Positions 38,151 to 50,414 of a stretch of DNA of 64,000 nucleotides are shown here, piece by piece. Below the pieces are notes generated by a model. The model made no database searches and was not told the DNA's origin. It saw only the letters and a list, made by a program, of their open reading frames with translations. This stretch comes from Aphrophora alni (Eukaryota; Arthropoda; Insecta; Hemiptera; Aphrophoridae): positions 40,356,368 through 40,420,367 of the forward strand of contig OY740768.1 in the NCBI GenBank assembly GCA_963513935.1, given 5' to 3'. Every line of letters starts with the position of its first letter. Within the stretch, counting starts at the first letter, position 1. Both the position numbers and the translations under genes were made by a program.

Positions 38151-40280
38151 CACACGAAACAAGTTTAGATGTTATTTAAATATATAAACATCGTTAAAAA
38201 TAATTTGTATTAGTCTAGGATTGCGTCCATTGCTAATTTGCTAAAATTGCTAATTTGCGTCCATTACTTCTGTTTGACAAGTATCGTACTGCCATTTTGG
38301 GAACAAATATTTTTGGTTGTTTTTTATTTCGTTTTGGAAATGGATGAATGAGCAGGGCTGTGCAATATTTTTACAGAGTTTATTTAACACGTGCACCAAG
38401 CAAAATACAATTTTGTAACCCATGTTGAATATCAAGAATAAAAAATATAATAATTGTTAAAAATTTATCAATTTTCCGTTCAACAACAAATAAGGAAACA
38501 CCTTGATTAAATAAGCTCTTTTTTTCTTTTCTTTGTTTTAACTTTTCTTGATCTCAATAATAATAAGATTTTGTCTATTTATACTTCTGTAAAAGTTTTG
38601 TATGAAAAATGTTGATAGTTAACACGGCTCCTTCCTATATTTTAATACATAAATCAATCAATTTTAAACATCAATCATAAAATAGACAGATGATTTCATA
38701 ACTCAGATGTCTTTACATTTATGTTTTCATTTTACAGATAAGTGACAGTATATATAATTGTTTATTCATGTAAATTAAATTTTAAGGTCAATTTAATTGC
38801 TTTTGATTTTAATAAATTATTGATATTATTTATTTTCATTTATATAAATCATCTCACTTCAATAAACCAAACTAAATTGTTCTTCAAAACATTGGTATAA
38901 ATTATATGTCGAAGTGACTATTCAAACATTTATTTCAATAACAAAATAACTATTCATTATACTGCACTTGAATTACAACCTGCAATTCCAGCTACTTTTG
39001 ATTTATAGATATCCCCAACATCTTGATTTGTTTTCTGAAATCTAATCATGTTATTTTAAGGATGTCCTATATGCTATTATTTGTTCGGTGTAAGGTGTAG
39101 AGAACCTGTAATCCGGCATGTAATTTTGTTAATGACTCTATATGGCAGAGACGGGTTCGCTGAACAATAATTGGTTCTATTATCGGACGAGGTTGAGCCT
39201 GCGGAACGGTTCTCTTCGATTCTGAGCTAAGGATAACAATGCTAATACCACAAATTCTCATAGCTTGAGTCTACATTATACCCCTTTTATCAGCTTCCTT
39301 TTATATTATCAAATATTAATTATTAATTAAGATACTTTATTTTTAATTATATTCTTTAAAATATTTACCTCTTTAAAATATAATTAATGAAATAATGAGA
39401 TAAAGTTACACTGAAACAAAAATAAGAGACCTTTTACGATTTTCTCAAAAAGAAATATCTAAGGCTTGAGAATAATTAATATCAGCTATTCAATAGAAAT
39501 GCAGTAGGAAGGTTTTAATAAATATCCTTACCCTTTAATTCTACCTATATTCCATAATAATAATAATAATAATAATAATATGTGATATTGAAAAGTAGAA
39601 CTGTATTAAAATATGTATTTAAAAATCCACAACAAATGTGACGTAATGCGGATTATGAAAATTTAAATATATCAGTTCAAAGCAGTAAAAAAATAATTAA
39701 TAAACGGAATTTTATCTGTATATGTGTGATATTTATAGAATTAATGATATAGAATTATATGATCCAATGTAATCAGAGTAAACTATTGTGTTGGGGCTTT
39801 TAAAACTTGATTATATATTGATAATATTAGTTCTAAGAATAATTTCTTCTTCTTGTTTTTTAGTTAAAAAAACTAATTACATTTTTGATTTTTATAACAC
39901 TTTGGTTTTTTTTTATCACGACCTTGAGAATAAGTATATAATGCATACAAACCTGAATATAATTTTCTATTCGTCCGATCCATAAAAGTGTTTTATTTTC
40001 ACACTATTTTCATTTGAAAAGTTAAATAGCTAGAACTTTTAAAAACATTGTAGTGTGTAACTAAAACGATTGCTTATAAATAATATGTTTTATACTGTTA
40101 CATACAATTTTAAAATTTAAACAAGATATTTAAACTCATATATTTAAATTTTAGAAGGTATAAGAAAAAATCAATTGCTCAAAATAATTTGGAAAAATAT
40201 TTTATCAAATTGTTACTTATAAGTATATATAATTATTGGTTACTGAGATTTTTATTGTTTTATTGTAGCAAAATATAAAC
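38151..40280. other. AT-rich stretch with an (ATA)9 run
   Basis: A short direct repeat of GCTAATTTGC and CGTCCATT words lies at 38226-38266. An (ATA)n run of about 28 bases lies at 39554-39581. Short frames at 38250-38435 (minus), 39067-39261 (minus) and 39788-39985 (plus) have no recognisable features. Confidence 0.5.
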
Positions 40281-40431
40281 AAATAATATTTATTTCAAGT
40301 GAAAAATTTACGCTTTATACTGAGAAGCGACTAGAATAGCTCAGTTGGTAGAGCATCGGCGCGTAAAGCCACAGGTCCTTTGTTCAATGCACAGTCTAGG
40401 TGTTATGCTTTTCACTTGAAATATTATTTAA
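40281..40431. repeat. ~23 bp inverted repeat enclosing a tRNA-like sequence
   Basis: The arm TTTCAAGTGAAAA at 40293-40305 is the exact reverse complement of TTTTCACTTGAAA at 40409-40421. The match continues outward on both sides through AATAATAT, with a four-base insertion in the left arm. The arms lie about 25 bases upstream and 7 bases downstream of the tRNA-like core. No target duplication is evident. Confidence 0.75.
40329..40402 (+). tRNA. tRNA-like cloverleaf, identity uncertain (GTA or shifted CGT anticodon)
   Basis: The A box TAGCTCAGTTGG (40337-40348) is perfect and the D arm is standard (GCTC...GAGC). The acceptor GACTAGA (40329-40335) pairs at six of seven positions, one of them G-T, with TCTAGGT (40395-40401). 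The T arm CTTTG/CACAG pairs at four of five positions around the loop TTCAATG. That loop lacks the conserved G57, so the B box is imperfect. The anticodon arm is weak: GGC/GCC flank GCGTAAA, which would read GTA (Tyr) but lacks U33. A one-base insertion in a Thr(CGT)-type arm is an equally good explanation. One extra base separates acceptor and D arm. It is probably a decayed gene or a tRNA-derived mobile sequence, and activity is unlikely but not excluded. Confidence 0.5.
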
Positions 40432-41600
40432 TGTAGTATACTAGCTAGTGTAATAAAAACGTATAAGCGTTAAAATCAAAAATTCAAATCAATAAAAATA
40501 AACTTCTCCTACAACGTATTTTGAAGAATATCTTATTTGAAATAGTCCATTGTTATTTTAATAGTCTACACTTTGACGGATGACTTTAAATATATTTTAA
40601 TGACGTTATTATTGAACGTGGAGCTAACTGTTTGACTTGCTAAACAGCAATACACACAAACACAGGATTGGAGTTGCTTATTGGTATTTTATTTGAGGAG
40701 TTGATTGGCCCACAATTATTTATTTACACATACACAAACACCACAATTATTACTTCTTTAAAACCAGTAGGCGGATGAGAATTCTGGCAGGATATACCAA
40801 ATAATTAATGTATAGTTTACACAATACAAACATAATTTTATTGAATTACACAGGTTTGACAATTGTTATTTAAGTTTATTTTAAAATAATAATTTGTTAT
40901 TTAAAAAAATATTTATATTAACATGAGCAGTATTTGTTATTTTTACAAATGTTTCATGGTAAACACTCTGTAAATATTAAGCACACAATCCCACGGCTAG
41001 CTCAATAGTTTGCCTTAAAATTAAGAGCGCTTCTTCAAATGACACTCGGTTATTTGATTCAGTCCAAACGTTAACATACATTTTCAAATATCGCAAACTT
41101 TGAATCAGAACTGATGTATAACAACTAGTAAAATTTGTTAAACGAGAATTGTGTTTAGAATTGCAATATGTGTGCAACGTAAAGGTTATAAAGCATTCAA
41201 CTAAAAGTGAATTGAAGATAGAAAGAATGATGAGAAAATGTATTTGTTAATTGTATATCATTCACTTTATTTATACGTTACAAAAACTGTAAATCTTTGT
41301 ACAAAGTGTATGATATTCCTTATAACAATGTAATATTTCATTTTAACCATGTGATAAACATGACTTATTGATCGCGTATTTTACACAACACGCGCACATC
41401 ATTATTTACGAGCAGAACATCAAAATTAGAAGTCATATTCGATTTTTTGAATCATGATTTAAGCGGTTGTATCGTGAAGTTAATTGCTGGAATTTACGAT
41501 AAATGCGTGGAAGAGTATAATTAAGGTTCGCAGAATCTACTCTGAGCATATGTGGGAAGTGATTTAATTATTAAACCTGTTCCCAACAGCATAGATACAA
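40432..41600. other. AT-rich stretch, nothing recognised
   Basis: A 66-codon minus frame at 40977-41177 is unrecognised. No RNA gene and no clear repeat family is visible before the minisatellite. Confidence 0.5.
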
Positions 41601-41609
41601 CATCACCGC

Positions 41610-42645
41610 ACTCAGTCAATATCTTTTGATTTACCAGCTTGTTATAACTACTCTGTGTTTATTGCCTTCACCAGTATATTGACACGAAGGATTAAGTTAC
41701 ATAGTGTTACAAACAATGCATGTAGACCTGTAACATAGGTATATTATCTCGTTTTATCAATATCTTCTGATTGACTAGCTTTTTATAACGACACTGTGTT
41801 TGTTGACTTCATTAGTAAATTAATTGTCACTAGGGGTTAGGTATTACAAACAACGAATATAGAGACTATGATGAATTTTGTAGAGCATTGAACCATGTAC
41901 CATTGAAATTCATCAGTATCATTTGATTGACGAGTTTTAAAGAGTGTTTATTGAGATTATTAGTCAATTGTTATTAGTGGTTTATCTTATGGTGTTACAA
42001 ACAAACAACGGTAAAAACTATGCTGAATTTATAGAGTATAGAACCATGGAACTCCATCAATATCATTTGATTGACGCTTGTTATAAATACTATGTGTTTA
42101 TTGCCATTGTTAGTCAATTGTCACTAAGAGGTATGTTATTGTGTTACAAACAAAGAACGGTAAAAACTACGCTAAACTTATAGAGTATAGAATAGTTCGT
42201 ACCATGGAACTTCGTAAATATCATTTGATTGACGCTTGTTATAAATACTGTGTTTATTGCCATTGTTAGTCAATTGTTACTAAGGTGTAGCCTTTGTTAT
42301 TGTGTTACAATTAAAGAACGGTAAAAACTCTTAATTTTATAAGCATAGACACGATCTCATCTAACTCCATTAATATCTTTTGATTGACCAGCTTGTTGTA
42401 ACTACTCTCTGTTTATTGACGTCATTAGTAAATTGTCATTACATTAGATTATTGTGTTACAAACAAAGAACATATACACTATGCTGAATTTTGTAGAACA
42501 TAGAAACAAAAATATCAAACTCTGTCAATCAATTTTGATTATTCGTTATAACTGTTTGCTGTTTATCGCTTTGTCAGTTTATTGGTACGAAGGATGTCTT
42601 GTCATTAAGAAAGAACGTTTAGTCTATTCTGAATGTTTTTATTCT
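41610..42645 (+). repeat. Minisatellite, about seven diverged units of ~150 bp
   Basis: Each unit contains, in order, ATATC-TTTGATTGAC, CTTGTTATAAATACT or similar, GTGTTTATTG, ATTAGTCAATTGTCACTA, GTGTTACAAACAAAGAACGG and TAAAAACTATGCTGAATT. Unit starts are near 41613, 41755, 41918, 42060, 42219, 42371 and 42527, so lengths range from about 140 to 165 bp. Central units (42060 and 42219) are the most alike and the outer units more diverged, as expected of an array kept similar by unequal exchange in its middle. Open frames at 41944-42183 and 42454-42678 are accidents of the repeat. Confidence 0.9.
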
Positions 42646-43560
42646 CAGCGAGAGAATTGGAAGAACAATTTAGTTTAAAAATCTATTAAGTAAAAAACTG
42701 ATGATAATAATTTTAAACAGCGTTCTTAATCCAAGATAATGTTTAAATTGGTTGACCTGGTAAATAATAAAAAGATATCATTAATAACCTTAATTTTGCC
42801 GCTTATTGAGAATCTTTGTTATATTCTGAGTTACTTCTCTTTTATAAATTTTTTAATGTTAAACAAGCTAGCCCCTTATAAATTCAAAAGATTATTTAAA
42901 CGGAACCTCTGATAGTGTACCTGATTTAAATTCTACTTTGCCTAAATAGATTTTCTCAACACATATTGTCAATAACACAGTAATTAATCTATCTTTGTAC
43001 AGTAGAAAATGTTATAATTATAGAGGTTGTTACAGAATGTTGTACGTATAATGGAAATTTTATTATTAAAAATAAATTCTGTCTAGTTTCAAAATTTTAT
43101 CATGCAACATTAGGAATGCTGTAATGTAGATTATTTGTATTAAAACGTTTCTATTTCGTTAATATTTATTTTACATTATTACAATAAATTTATATTTAAT
43201 AAAACTATATCAATTAATGTTAAATAGCTGTTTTCAAACACACTATAATAGGAACCTCTTTGATTGATTGATTTTCGTGAATTTTACACTCAAATTTCAT
43301 GTTGTAATTGTTTAAATTACAAAACAAATTCATTTTCGTTTTGCATTTTGAGTAAAGGACAGTTCTCATTTAACGAAAGTTATTCATTTAAACAATAAAG
43401 CAAATAATTGTTCCTCGTATCTTTATTGGACAGTTAAAACTGTATTTAATGTCTCGGTTCTCTTTTAAAGTATAAAGTTCTACGTGCGATCATTTCAGGC
43501 ATACGTAATGGACTCAATCAAAAATGAATAATAAATCAAGTAACTGTTTATAGTGCATTT
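42646..43560. other. AT-rich stretch, nothing recognised
   Basis: No coding frame, RNA gene or repeat family is visible in this interval. Confidence 0.5.
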
Positions 43561-43564
43561 GCTA

Positions 43565-43760
43565 GTTGGATCTCCGATACCCAAGCCTAAAGGCAAGGGA
43601 TGGGTGGCCAGAAAGCCCACGGGAATCATGCTATACTGGATATGATGTCAATTTGACGGCAGAGTAGCACCTCCCCATCAACCCACCCCATCAAGGCCTA
43701 AGGCTACTCACTGTCGATTTATATTGACAGGGATGATTCACCCTGCACCTGTAGATTTCT
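43565..43760. other. GC-rich island of unknown origin
   Basis: This block of about 195 bases is sharply richer in G+C than both flanks. It contains inverted words (CCTAAAGGCAAGG, CAAGGCCTAAGG) and the facing segments GTCGATTTATATTGACAG. A short plus frame reads SPIPKPKGKGWVARKPTG and then stops. The sharp boundaries suggest an inserted sequence such as a retroposon fragment. A conserved non-coding element is the alternative. I cannot assign it to a family. Confidence 0.35.
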
Positions 43761-44082
43761 TCTTTACGAGATATTTATACATATTTTATATGGTGCTTTT
43801 TAGGTTATTGTTTTGCTTTATTTATATAAAAGTGTCTTTAAAATAATAAAATTAAGAAATTCCAGCACATTTGTTTTCGTAACATTATCACGTAAAATAA
43901 TAACGTTAACACGTAATAACCTTAAGTGTCTTCTAGGGAATAATAATATGTATTAACGAATAGAGATTTCATACACAATCAAATATATTGTAATAATGTA
44001 TATAATGTCCCCCGCCTTTTTCTGCTTTTTAAACGAAATCTAGTTTCACGTGCCATTGGGTATAGTTACTTTCACAATTTTT

Positions 44083-44292
<210 letters not shown>

Positions 44293-45510
44293 AAAGTCTT
44301 TAAATTGTATACCGATAGAAGAAAACACACTGTGACATCCATGTATGATATTCTTCTTCACACAGTTCACGTTAGTTTGAAGCCAACTACACCACGTTGC
44401 TCGTCCTTATTTGAGTACAATTCTTGGTACTGTGACTTGGTTAAGGAAAATAAGCAATACATTTCACGAATTTGTTAAACTATACAAATAATAGTATGGT
44501 TTGAGTGTCGGATGACTGTGTTATCAGATTGTTTTTAGCAGTATTATTCCGATTTCAGTTAATTGGTGGATGTAGATATCAATGTCATATTGATGACTTA
44601 GTTACAGTTATAACTAATTCGTTTCGATTTTGAAACAGTATATTTTTTTTTGCAAAAAAAACGAAATTTTAGGTTTGGAATAAACACGAAAATCTCGTAC
44701 GTATTAAGTTTAGTCCACATCAATTGGCTGAACCCAAAGAAATGGTAGTAGACAATCGTAATACAAAACAACAGAGCAACAATGGTCTTAGAGTAATTTT
44801 GATGCTTTACGTGACAAACATACGTTAATTATCACAATATGATCAAAAGTACAATTTGACAAATTAGTTTCTCTGTGTACCTCGTAATTGTACCACTCAA
44901 ATTTTTTTAGTCAAACTTTATTTATACAGCTTGAAGAGGATTGATTAGCAATAGTAAATTAATTAAATAAAATACTATTAATATTGACGGAATGAAAGAA
45001 AACAATATTCTATGACAAATACTTGATATTCAACAAGACGATATTTTCAATTACTAATTATCTTCAGTTGATACATGTACACAAACATTCTTGGAATCAC
45101 GTTTACCTCTACAGTTTTTGTATACTGAGACTCGGCGTCGTTTTGTTATAAATAATGTGCTTCTTGTGGAAAGTGTCCTTTCATTTAGTGAATTATGTTT
45201 CCACAAGTGTTCCTCATTTCAAGCTTCTAAGTATATTAATGCATAATGTTTGTTATAAATAAATGATACATTTAAATTATAAACAAATTGTAGTGCCTAT
45301 AGAGGAACAAACAAAAAATAACATCAACAAATTATAAGGATAAAATGTAATATTGTTCCTTTAAAATAACATTTAATTTGTAGAAACCAATTAAGAAAAT
45401 ATTTTCTCAGTTTGTTTTACTGTATGTGAATAAATCGCTTTACAATAAAGAACAGTTTGTTAGAGTATTTAAAATAAATGTACTTGTCAACTGACTTAAT
45501 AGAGGTTAAT
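44293..45510. other. AT-rich stretch, nothing recognised
   Basis: No credible frame, RNA gene or repeat family is visible in this interval. Confidence 0.5.
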
Positions 45511-45519
45511 TTTCTTTTT

Positions 45520-45870
45520 GCACAGAACAAACGATTCCGAGAATGCGTAGGAACGAGGATTACGTGTCAAGGGTTATTGGCTTAAGGGTTGGATTAATGT
45601 TGTCACGACGAATGTTATCATCCCTAAACAGGATTTGCAATCAACAGCTGTTTGCTTGAGGGGATGCATCCCCTAGGAAGGGGGTATATCAGGGTGCATT
45701 TTTAGTTTATTTACAAGTCCATGGAAGAGGGTAACAGTAGCACTGTCGAGGCAGCTGGTCAGTGACGTGGCGTGGCCTACATGTGGGTGGGCCCGTCATT
45801 GCATACAATTGTCACAATTATCTATGTTTGCTCTAATTATAAATAATCCGGCGGCTTCTATTGTTCCTGC
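45520..45870. promoter_or_regulatory. Conserved-looking non-coding block with two palindromes
   Basis: The block is GC-richer than its flanks, non-repetitive and lacks open frames. It includes the E-box palindrome AACAGCTGTT (45643-45652) and, seven bases on, a perfect 16 bp palindrome AGGGGATGCATCCCCT (45659-45674). Homeodomain-type TAATTA occurs at about 45834. Such a cluster is compatible with an enhancer, but conservation cannot be tested here. Confidence 0.25.
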
Positions 45871-46555
45871 GTAGTTTAAACGACTTAGGTCATTTTCTTT
45901 TCTTCTGCGCATATTTGTACGTCATCATCTAACCGTCTTTCTTACTGTTTTAATGACTTCCTTTGAGTTAATATCAAAGCATTCGTTTAAATCCCAAGTA
46001 ATTATGCTTTTTTCAAAGGCAAGTAACTCTCAGATAGAATGGTCTTAAAATGAAATGTTTGTAATAAATATCTCTCGAATCTTCAAAGAGATTTGCTTTG
46101 CGATTTACATATCTAATTTCGTAATTAATTATGGATCAGCTGACTGTCTGAGAATGCAATTTGAAATGTTTATCAAGTCTAAACCGAAACGTTTCATCGT
46201 GCCTAAATCAAAGCAATAACCGAATTTTTTTCAAAAAAGAAGAAATTCTTTCTTTATTTCACATCTTTACTAATTATAATTTTGTTTTTGTTAGTTTTGT
46301 TTTTGTATTCCTAATTTATTTTGTGTATCGTCTTTATTTTACTTATATTTTTCTATGTATTAGAGCTGTTTTTTCTTATGACGTTTTAACCATCTTGATT
46401 TGTTCGTGCTGTGTGTATGTTCTGTTTATTCTTTCTCAATATATTCAATAAATCCAAATCATAATTTGGATACTTAGTGTCCAAGGATAGTTTTATATCA
46501 ACTACTTAATTTCGATGATTATGGAAAGAAATTACTTTTGGTCAGAGAGCATACG
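45871..46555. other. AT-rich stretch, nothing recognised
   Basis: The 96-codon plus frame at 46161-46451 is Phe/Leu/Val-rich from T-rich DNA. It has no start context and no recognisable family, so it is not called as a gene. Confidence 0.45.
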
Positions 46556-46559
46556 AACT

Positions 46560-46960
46560 GACAAACGTCACTGATGTTGGTGTATATTTCTTCTAATTCT
46601 AGACAATAATTCACTTTTCTTCATCCCAGAGCTAATTTTAACGATTTTGATCAAATCTTTAAAAATATTAATCATAAGTTATTGGGGGGGAATCGGATAT
46701 GAGCTGTTATAATAGACGTAATTCCTTAAAATTGTCTCTCCCAATATCCTTTAAATTTTTTATGAAATTTTTAACTCCACTTGCAAAAACGCATGACAAA
46801 AATACTTGGATTCAGGAATAATTGACGAAATACAATAACGAACCTTGAAAACAGTCGAATTAAAAAATCGATTTTAATAAAATACGATTTACGCTGAATA
46901 CACGTTTATGCCACAAGCGATGCAAGTTAAGGCCATATTTACATATTATACAAAGAAGTC
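46560..46960 (+). repeat. R1 dispersed repeat, degenerate partial copy
   Basis: R1 landmarks appear in order: TTTAACGATTTTGATCAAAT (about 46635), AACGAACCTTGAAAACAGTC, and CGTTTATGCCACAAGCGATG (46902-46921), the last being a good match to the 3' landmark of R1 at 58.18 and 59.36 kb. No coding capacity is present. Confidence 0.55.
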
Positions 46961-48466
46961 GCCAATGGTTCATTTAAAATGTTTGACTAACAACTACCAA
47001 TACAACAATTTTAGGAAGGTATAGCTCAGTTTGATAATTATTTTGGTTTGGTGGTAGTCATAGTTGAACACTTCATGTAAACCCAAAAAGGTACACACGA
47101 GCTCAAGGAAAAAATGCGGCATACTTGCTCAAAAACAAATATATCAAATATCGTGTTATATGTGTTAGTATGAATTGCATAGAAAAAAACTAAGTCATCA
47201 TATTAAAAACTTTTCAGTTTATCACTTAGTTAAACACTTACTACCAATATTATTAACTTCATTAACACTTTAATTAGCTCTTTATAATAACGAGGACAAA
47301 CAGTTTCGTGATGAAAGTTAAGGGGTAGGGAAGATAACATAGTTGAAACTATTCAACAAAAATACTAATTACAAGAACTAAATTTATTTTTTATTTTCAG
47401 CAAATAACAAAGTACATTTCATGTCGCAAGATACGTAGGGCCTACTGAAAGTCATCTGTATGCTTGGATGAAATTATCTATAGCATAATATCTCACTTCT
47501 TGCGACCTTTCCCTGTCTTTTTTCTCATTTTATTGTAAGAGGATGAAGGCGAGGAAAGGAGGAGGTAAAACTTGAGTTGTAAGGAGGTAATAACGTTTGA
47601 GAAGAATGTTTTGTCATTCTATATTAATGGAGTCATCTCAGGATAGTCCAATGAAAGAGGGTTCACTGATGGCGAGAAAGAAAAACGGGCCGCTCAACGA
47701 AGTATATATACAACATGCAGAACCTCACGGCAAAAAGTTAAGCTCCTTCAATTTAAGGCCCTGCATTTTCTTCTGTCTGTATAGTCAACATCTCATATTA
47801 TTTGTATTAAGTTGGAACATATTGCTTTTTTATTTCTGTTTATTTTATTTATGAAAAGGTAACTTTTAAAATAATTGCTCGATTCGTCATACGAAATGCC
47901 AATATTTAACTTTTATCAGCAACTTTCTTATAATGGAGCGTTTTCTATATTTGTTTTTTCTCGTTATAAATTATTTAGGTCTCTAAAAAATTATAATAAT
48001 TTGAAATCAATTAAATAATGTAATAAATTTAGCTCTAGGACATTACACAAGTTCTATTGAACAATACTAATTAGCTGGTGGTAAAAAATTGTAACTACTG
48101 TTCTGCATTTTCAGAGACGTTTTACTTAATACTAGAGGTTTTTTATATAACATCCAGAGCAGTTTATTATTTAAAAAATAGAATTATTTATTTTTCCTTT
48201 TGGAATAGGCTACTTTATGATCTATAACTTTGAAATTTTGAAATAACTATAAGATCGTAAATTGAAATCGTAGATTGTCTCTTCTGTTCACCCTCTACGC
48301 ACAAAAATACTACAATTTTGTTTTATTAAATAACCCCTATTGTCAGCAGTTGCAAGTCTCGGACCTGGGGCCCGTTTTTATCTACAACCTTACCTTTCAT
48401 ATTAGTATTGAATCTTCTCTTTTTTCCGAAATAAAAACTTAATAATTATATTTAAAATTCTTCATA

Positions 48467-48468
<2 letters not shown>
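46961..48468. other. AT-rich non-genic stretch
   Basis: The 85-codon plus frame 47597-47854 has a polar N-terminal half and a hydrophobic C-terminal half, lies in DNA with a local purine-rich patch (47535-47600), and is not recognisable. A short low-A+T segment (GACCTGGGGCCCGTTTT) lies near 48361. Confidence 0.45.

Positions 48469-48517
<49 letters not shown>
48469..48517. repeat. Poly(A) run of 49 bases
   Basis: An uninterrupted A49 tract. It could be the 3' tail of a retroposed sequence whose body lies upstream. The preceding 100 bases contain AATAAAAAC-type words but no recognisable element, and no target duplication is apparent. A simple mononucleotide repeat is the default reading. Confidence 0.95.
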
Positions 48518-48518
<1 letters not shown>

Positions 48519-48955
48519 ACACTTTAAATTATTATTGAAACTTCTAAATTACCGTTGTACATTGTAACTACTTCAAAATGTTCTCCATACTAAAGGATTA
48601 AATCAGATTGTTTGTTAAAAACTGCACTGTGTCTGCAGAGTTTTGTTTTAACTTTAAACTATAAATTTGATCAACAGGGTTACGTTTTCTTTTCACCATG
48701 CCTTACGTACTCATCAAAACCTATAAAATGATGTATCACACGATTCTACTCACCATTTAAGATATTAAGTAACCCTCTCCCCCCACCCCCTCCTCCGGAA
48801 GAGAAGTAAATAATTATTTTATCACACATTATTAATTCGAATGATAATTCTGTAAACGTAAATCATTTACGTTTGAACAGTCAGTGGTAAAAATCAATGT
48901 CACTGTCTGGATAGTTTGAAAGGTACACTAGTTTTGAACGTAACAGGAGCTCATA
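48518..48955. other. AT-rich stretch, nothing recognised
   Basis: A C-rich patch lies near 48776-48796. No gene is seen. Confidence 0.5.
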
Positions 48956-48959
48956 TTGT

Positions 48960-49330
48960 TGATCTGTAATTAGGTTTGCCACAAGTCTGGTCAGACAGAC
49001 AGAGCTTTAAGCTCGCTAAGCTGAACGCAACTTGTTAATTAATCAAAGCTCAGTTTCGCTGACATCGGACTAGGAAGGCAGTTTTAATAAAATCCCTCAT
49101 CACGCTCTACTTATCGCCTCTCGTTCTCTCTCTGTCTCTTTCCAAGTACCCAATTAAATCTACTACTAATATGAAGTGAAGCTTAAATCAATTCCAACCT
49201 AAAAATGAATTATTGTAATCATCTCGTTGATTTGTTAATCGTATATCAGCGAATTCGTAATAATTAGGGATGGTTTTTTTTGTGAATTTCAATGTGTTCA
49301 CCGCATTGTCTATTAGAACAGATTCAGGTA
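48960..49330. promoter_or_regulatory. Possible conserved regulatory block
   Basis: This non-repetitive, moderately GC-richer segment contains homeodomain-type cores (TCTGTAATTAGG, TTGTTAATTAATCA, CGTAATAATTAGGGA), an AGCTTTAAGCTCGCTAAGCT semi-palindrome near 49003, and a CT-rich stretch at 49105-49145. It has no open frame. It is only a candidate, since these words are common in AT-rich DNA. Confidence 0.18.
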
Positions 49331-49656
49331 AATTTAATTAGAGTCAAATGCAATGATTCGCTTTTTATCCAATAACCGTTATTCATGAGTATACAATTAT
49401 ACGGTTTCATGAATGTAAAAAAGTTCTGATTTCGTTATTTATTTAATTGTAACGTATTTCAGATACGAAACCTACTAATCAAAACTTAAATAGGATTTTT
49501 TTTTCTTTTCCTTTTTTTTTTCTTTCTTCAATTAAATATAATTCGATAGTTTATTGAAATATATATATTTTAAAATATTTTCCCTTGTATTTGTTTATTT
49601 ATATTGAAAAAATATACATAAACTTTTTTTTTCTCATCTATTCAAACAAAATAGGA

Positions 49657-49747
49657 ATCGGTGTAGTTCAATTGGTTTCAACGTTCCCTTATCTACTGTA
49701 GATCAGACTAGTCAATGGTTGCGTAGGTTCGAGTCCAATTTATTGAT
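49657..49747 (+). pseudogene. tRNA-like sequence with good A and B boxes, over-long middle
   Basis: An A box like TAGTTCAATTGG at 49664-49675 and a perfect B box GGTTCGAGTCC at 49726-49736 are about 50 bases further apart than the boxes would be without an insert-free tRNA core can explain, so the middle is too long. It contains the 13-base palindrome ATCTACTGTAGAT, compatible with an intron, a long variable arm or decay. A weak acceptor can be formed (ATCGG with TTGAT, two G-T pairs). The anticodon cannot be assigned. It is most likely a tRNA-derived relic or SINE head. Confidence 0.45.
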
Positions 49748-50414
49748 GGCGTTGTATTTTTCCCGTTTGTTATCTGTTTCTCCGTCTTCATTAATCTAAT
49801 GGGTTAAAGTGAAAACTTTAATTTAAAAAAAAAATAATAATAATTGCCTAGTTTTAAAATACTCAGAAGGCAGGTGATAGGCTCATGAAAAATGAGCTAA
49901 AATGTGACACAATTAGTTAGGGTATAGGTAAGGAGGAACAACAGAAAAATTGGTTCATATAGCCTCCCTTTGAAATGTTTTGCTTATTTGTTTACATCGT
50001 ATTAAAGGAATGAAACTAAACTTTTTACTGAATTTGCCTGAAAGTCTAAAATAATAATTTGTAGTTATATTTCGGCATTTTAAAAATTAATTTTAAAAAT
50101 CTCCTCTTTTTTTATACTACAAAATACAAATTTTTGCATCATTGAATTCTTATTTTAAAACCTGCACAAAAAGAATGAGCAGTTGTAAGCTAAAAGGTAG
50201 ACACTAACGATTTAAAATAATTAAGAAATTATTATGGGTAACTAACCTCTCTAACTGTGTAAAACTGAGAATATAAAATAAATTTTAGCAATATCGTGAG
50301 GAAGGGAGAGGGCAGAATTTGAAATCTGTATTACATACAGCGACATTACTCGAGGAAGATGGCAATAGTTACAAATCCTCTAAAAAGGACAATTCTATAT
50401 ATAAAACTCCATTT
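49748..50414. other. AT-rich stretch, nothing recognised
   Basis: No frame, RNA or repeat family is identified. Confidence 0.5.

Noticed and set aside
46161..46451. Hydrophobic 96-codon frame as a membrane protein
   Set aside because: Its Phe/Leu/Val richness follows from T-rich DNA, and there is no family resemblance, start context or splice support.
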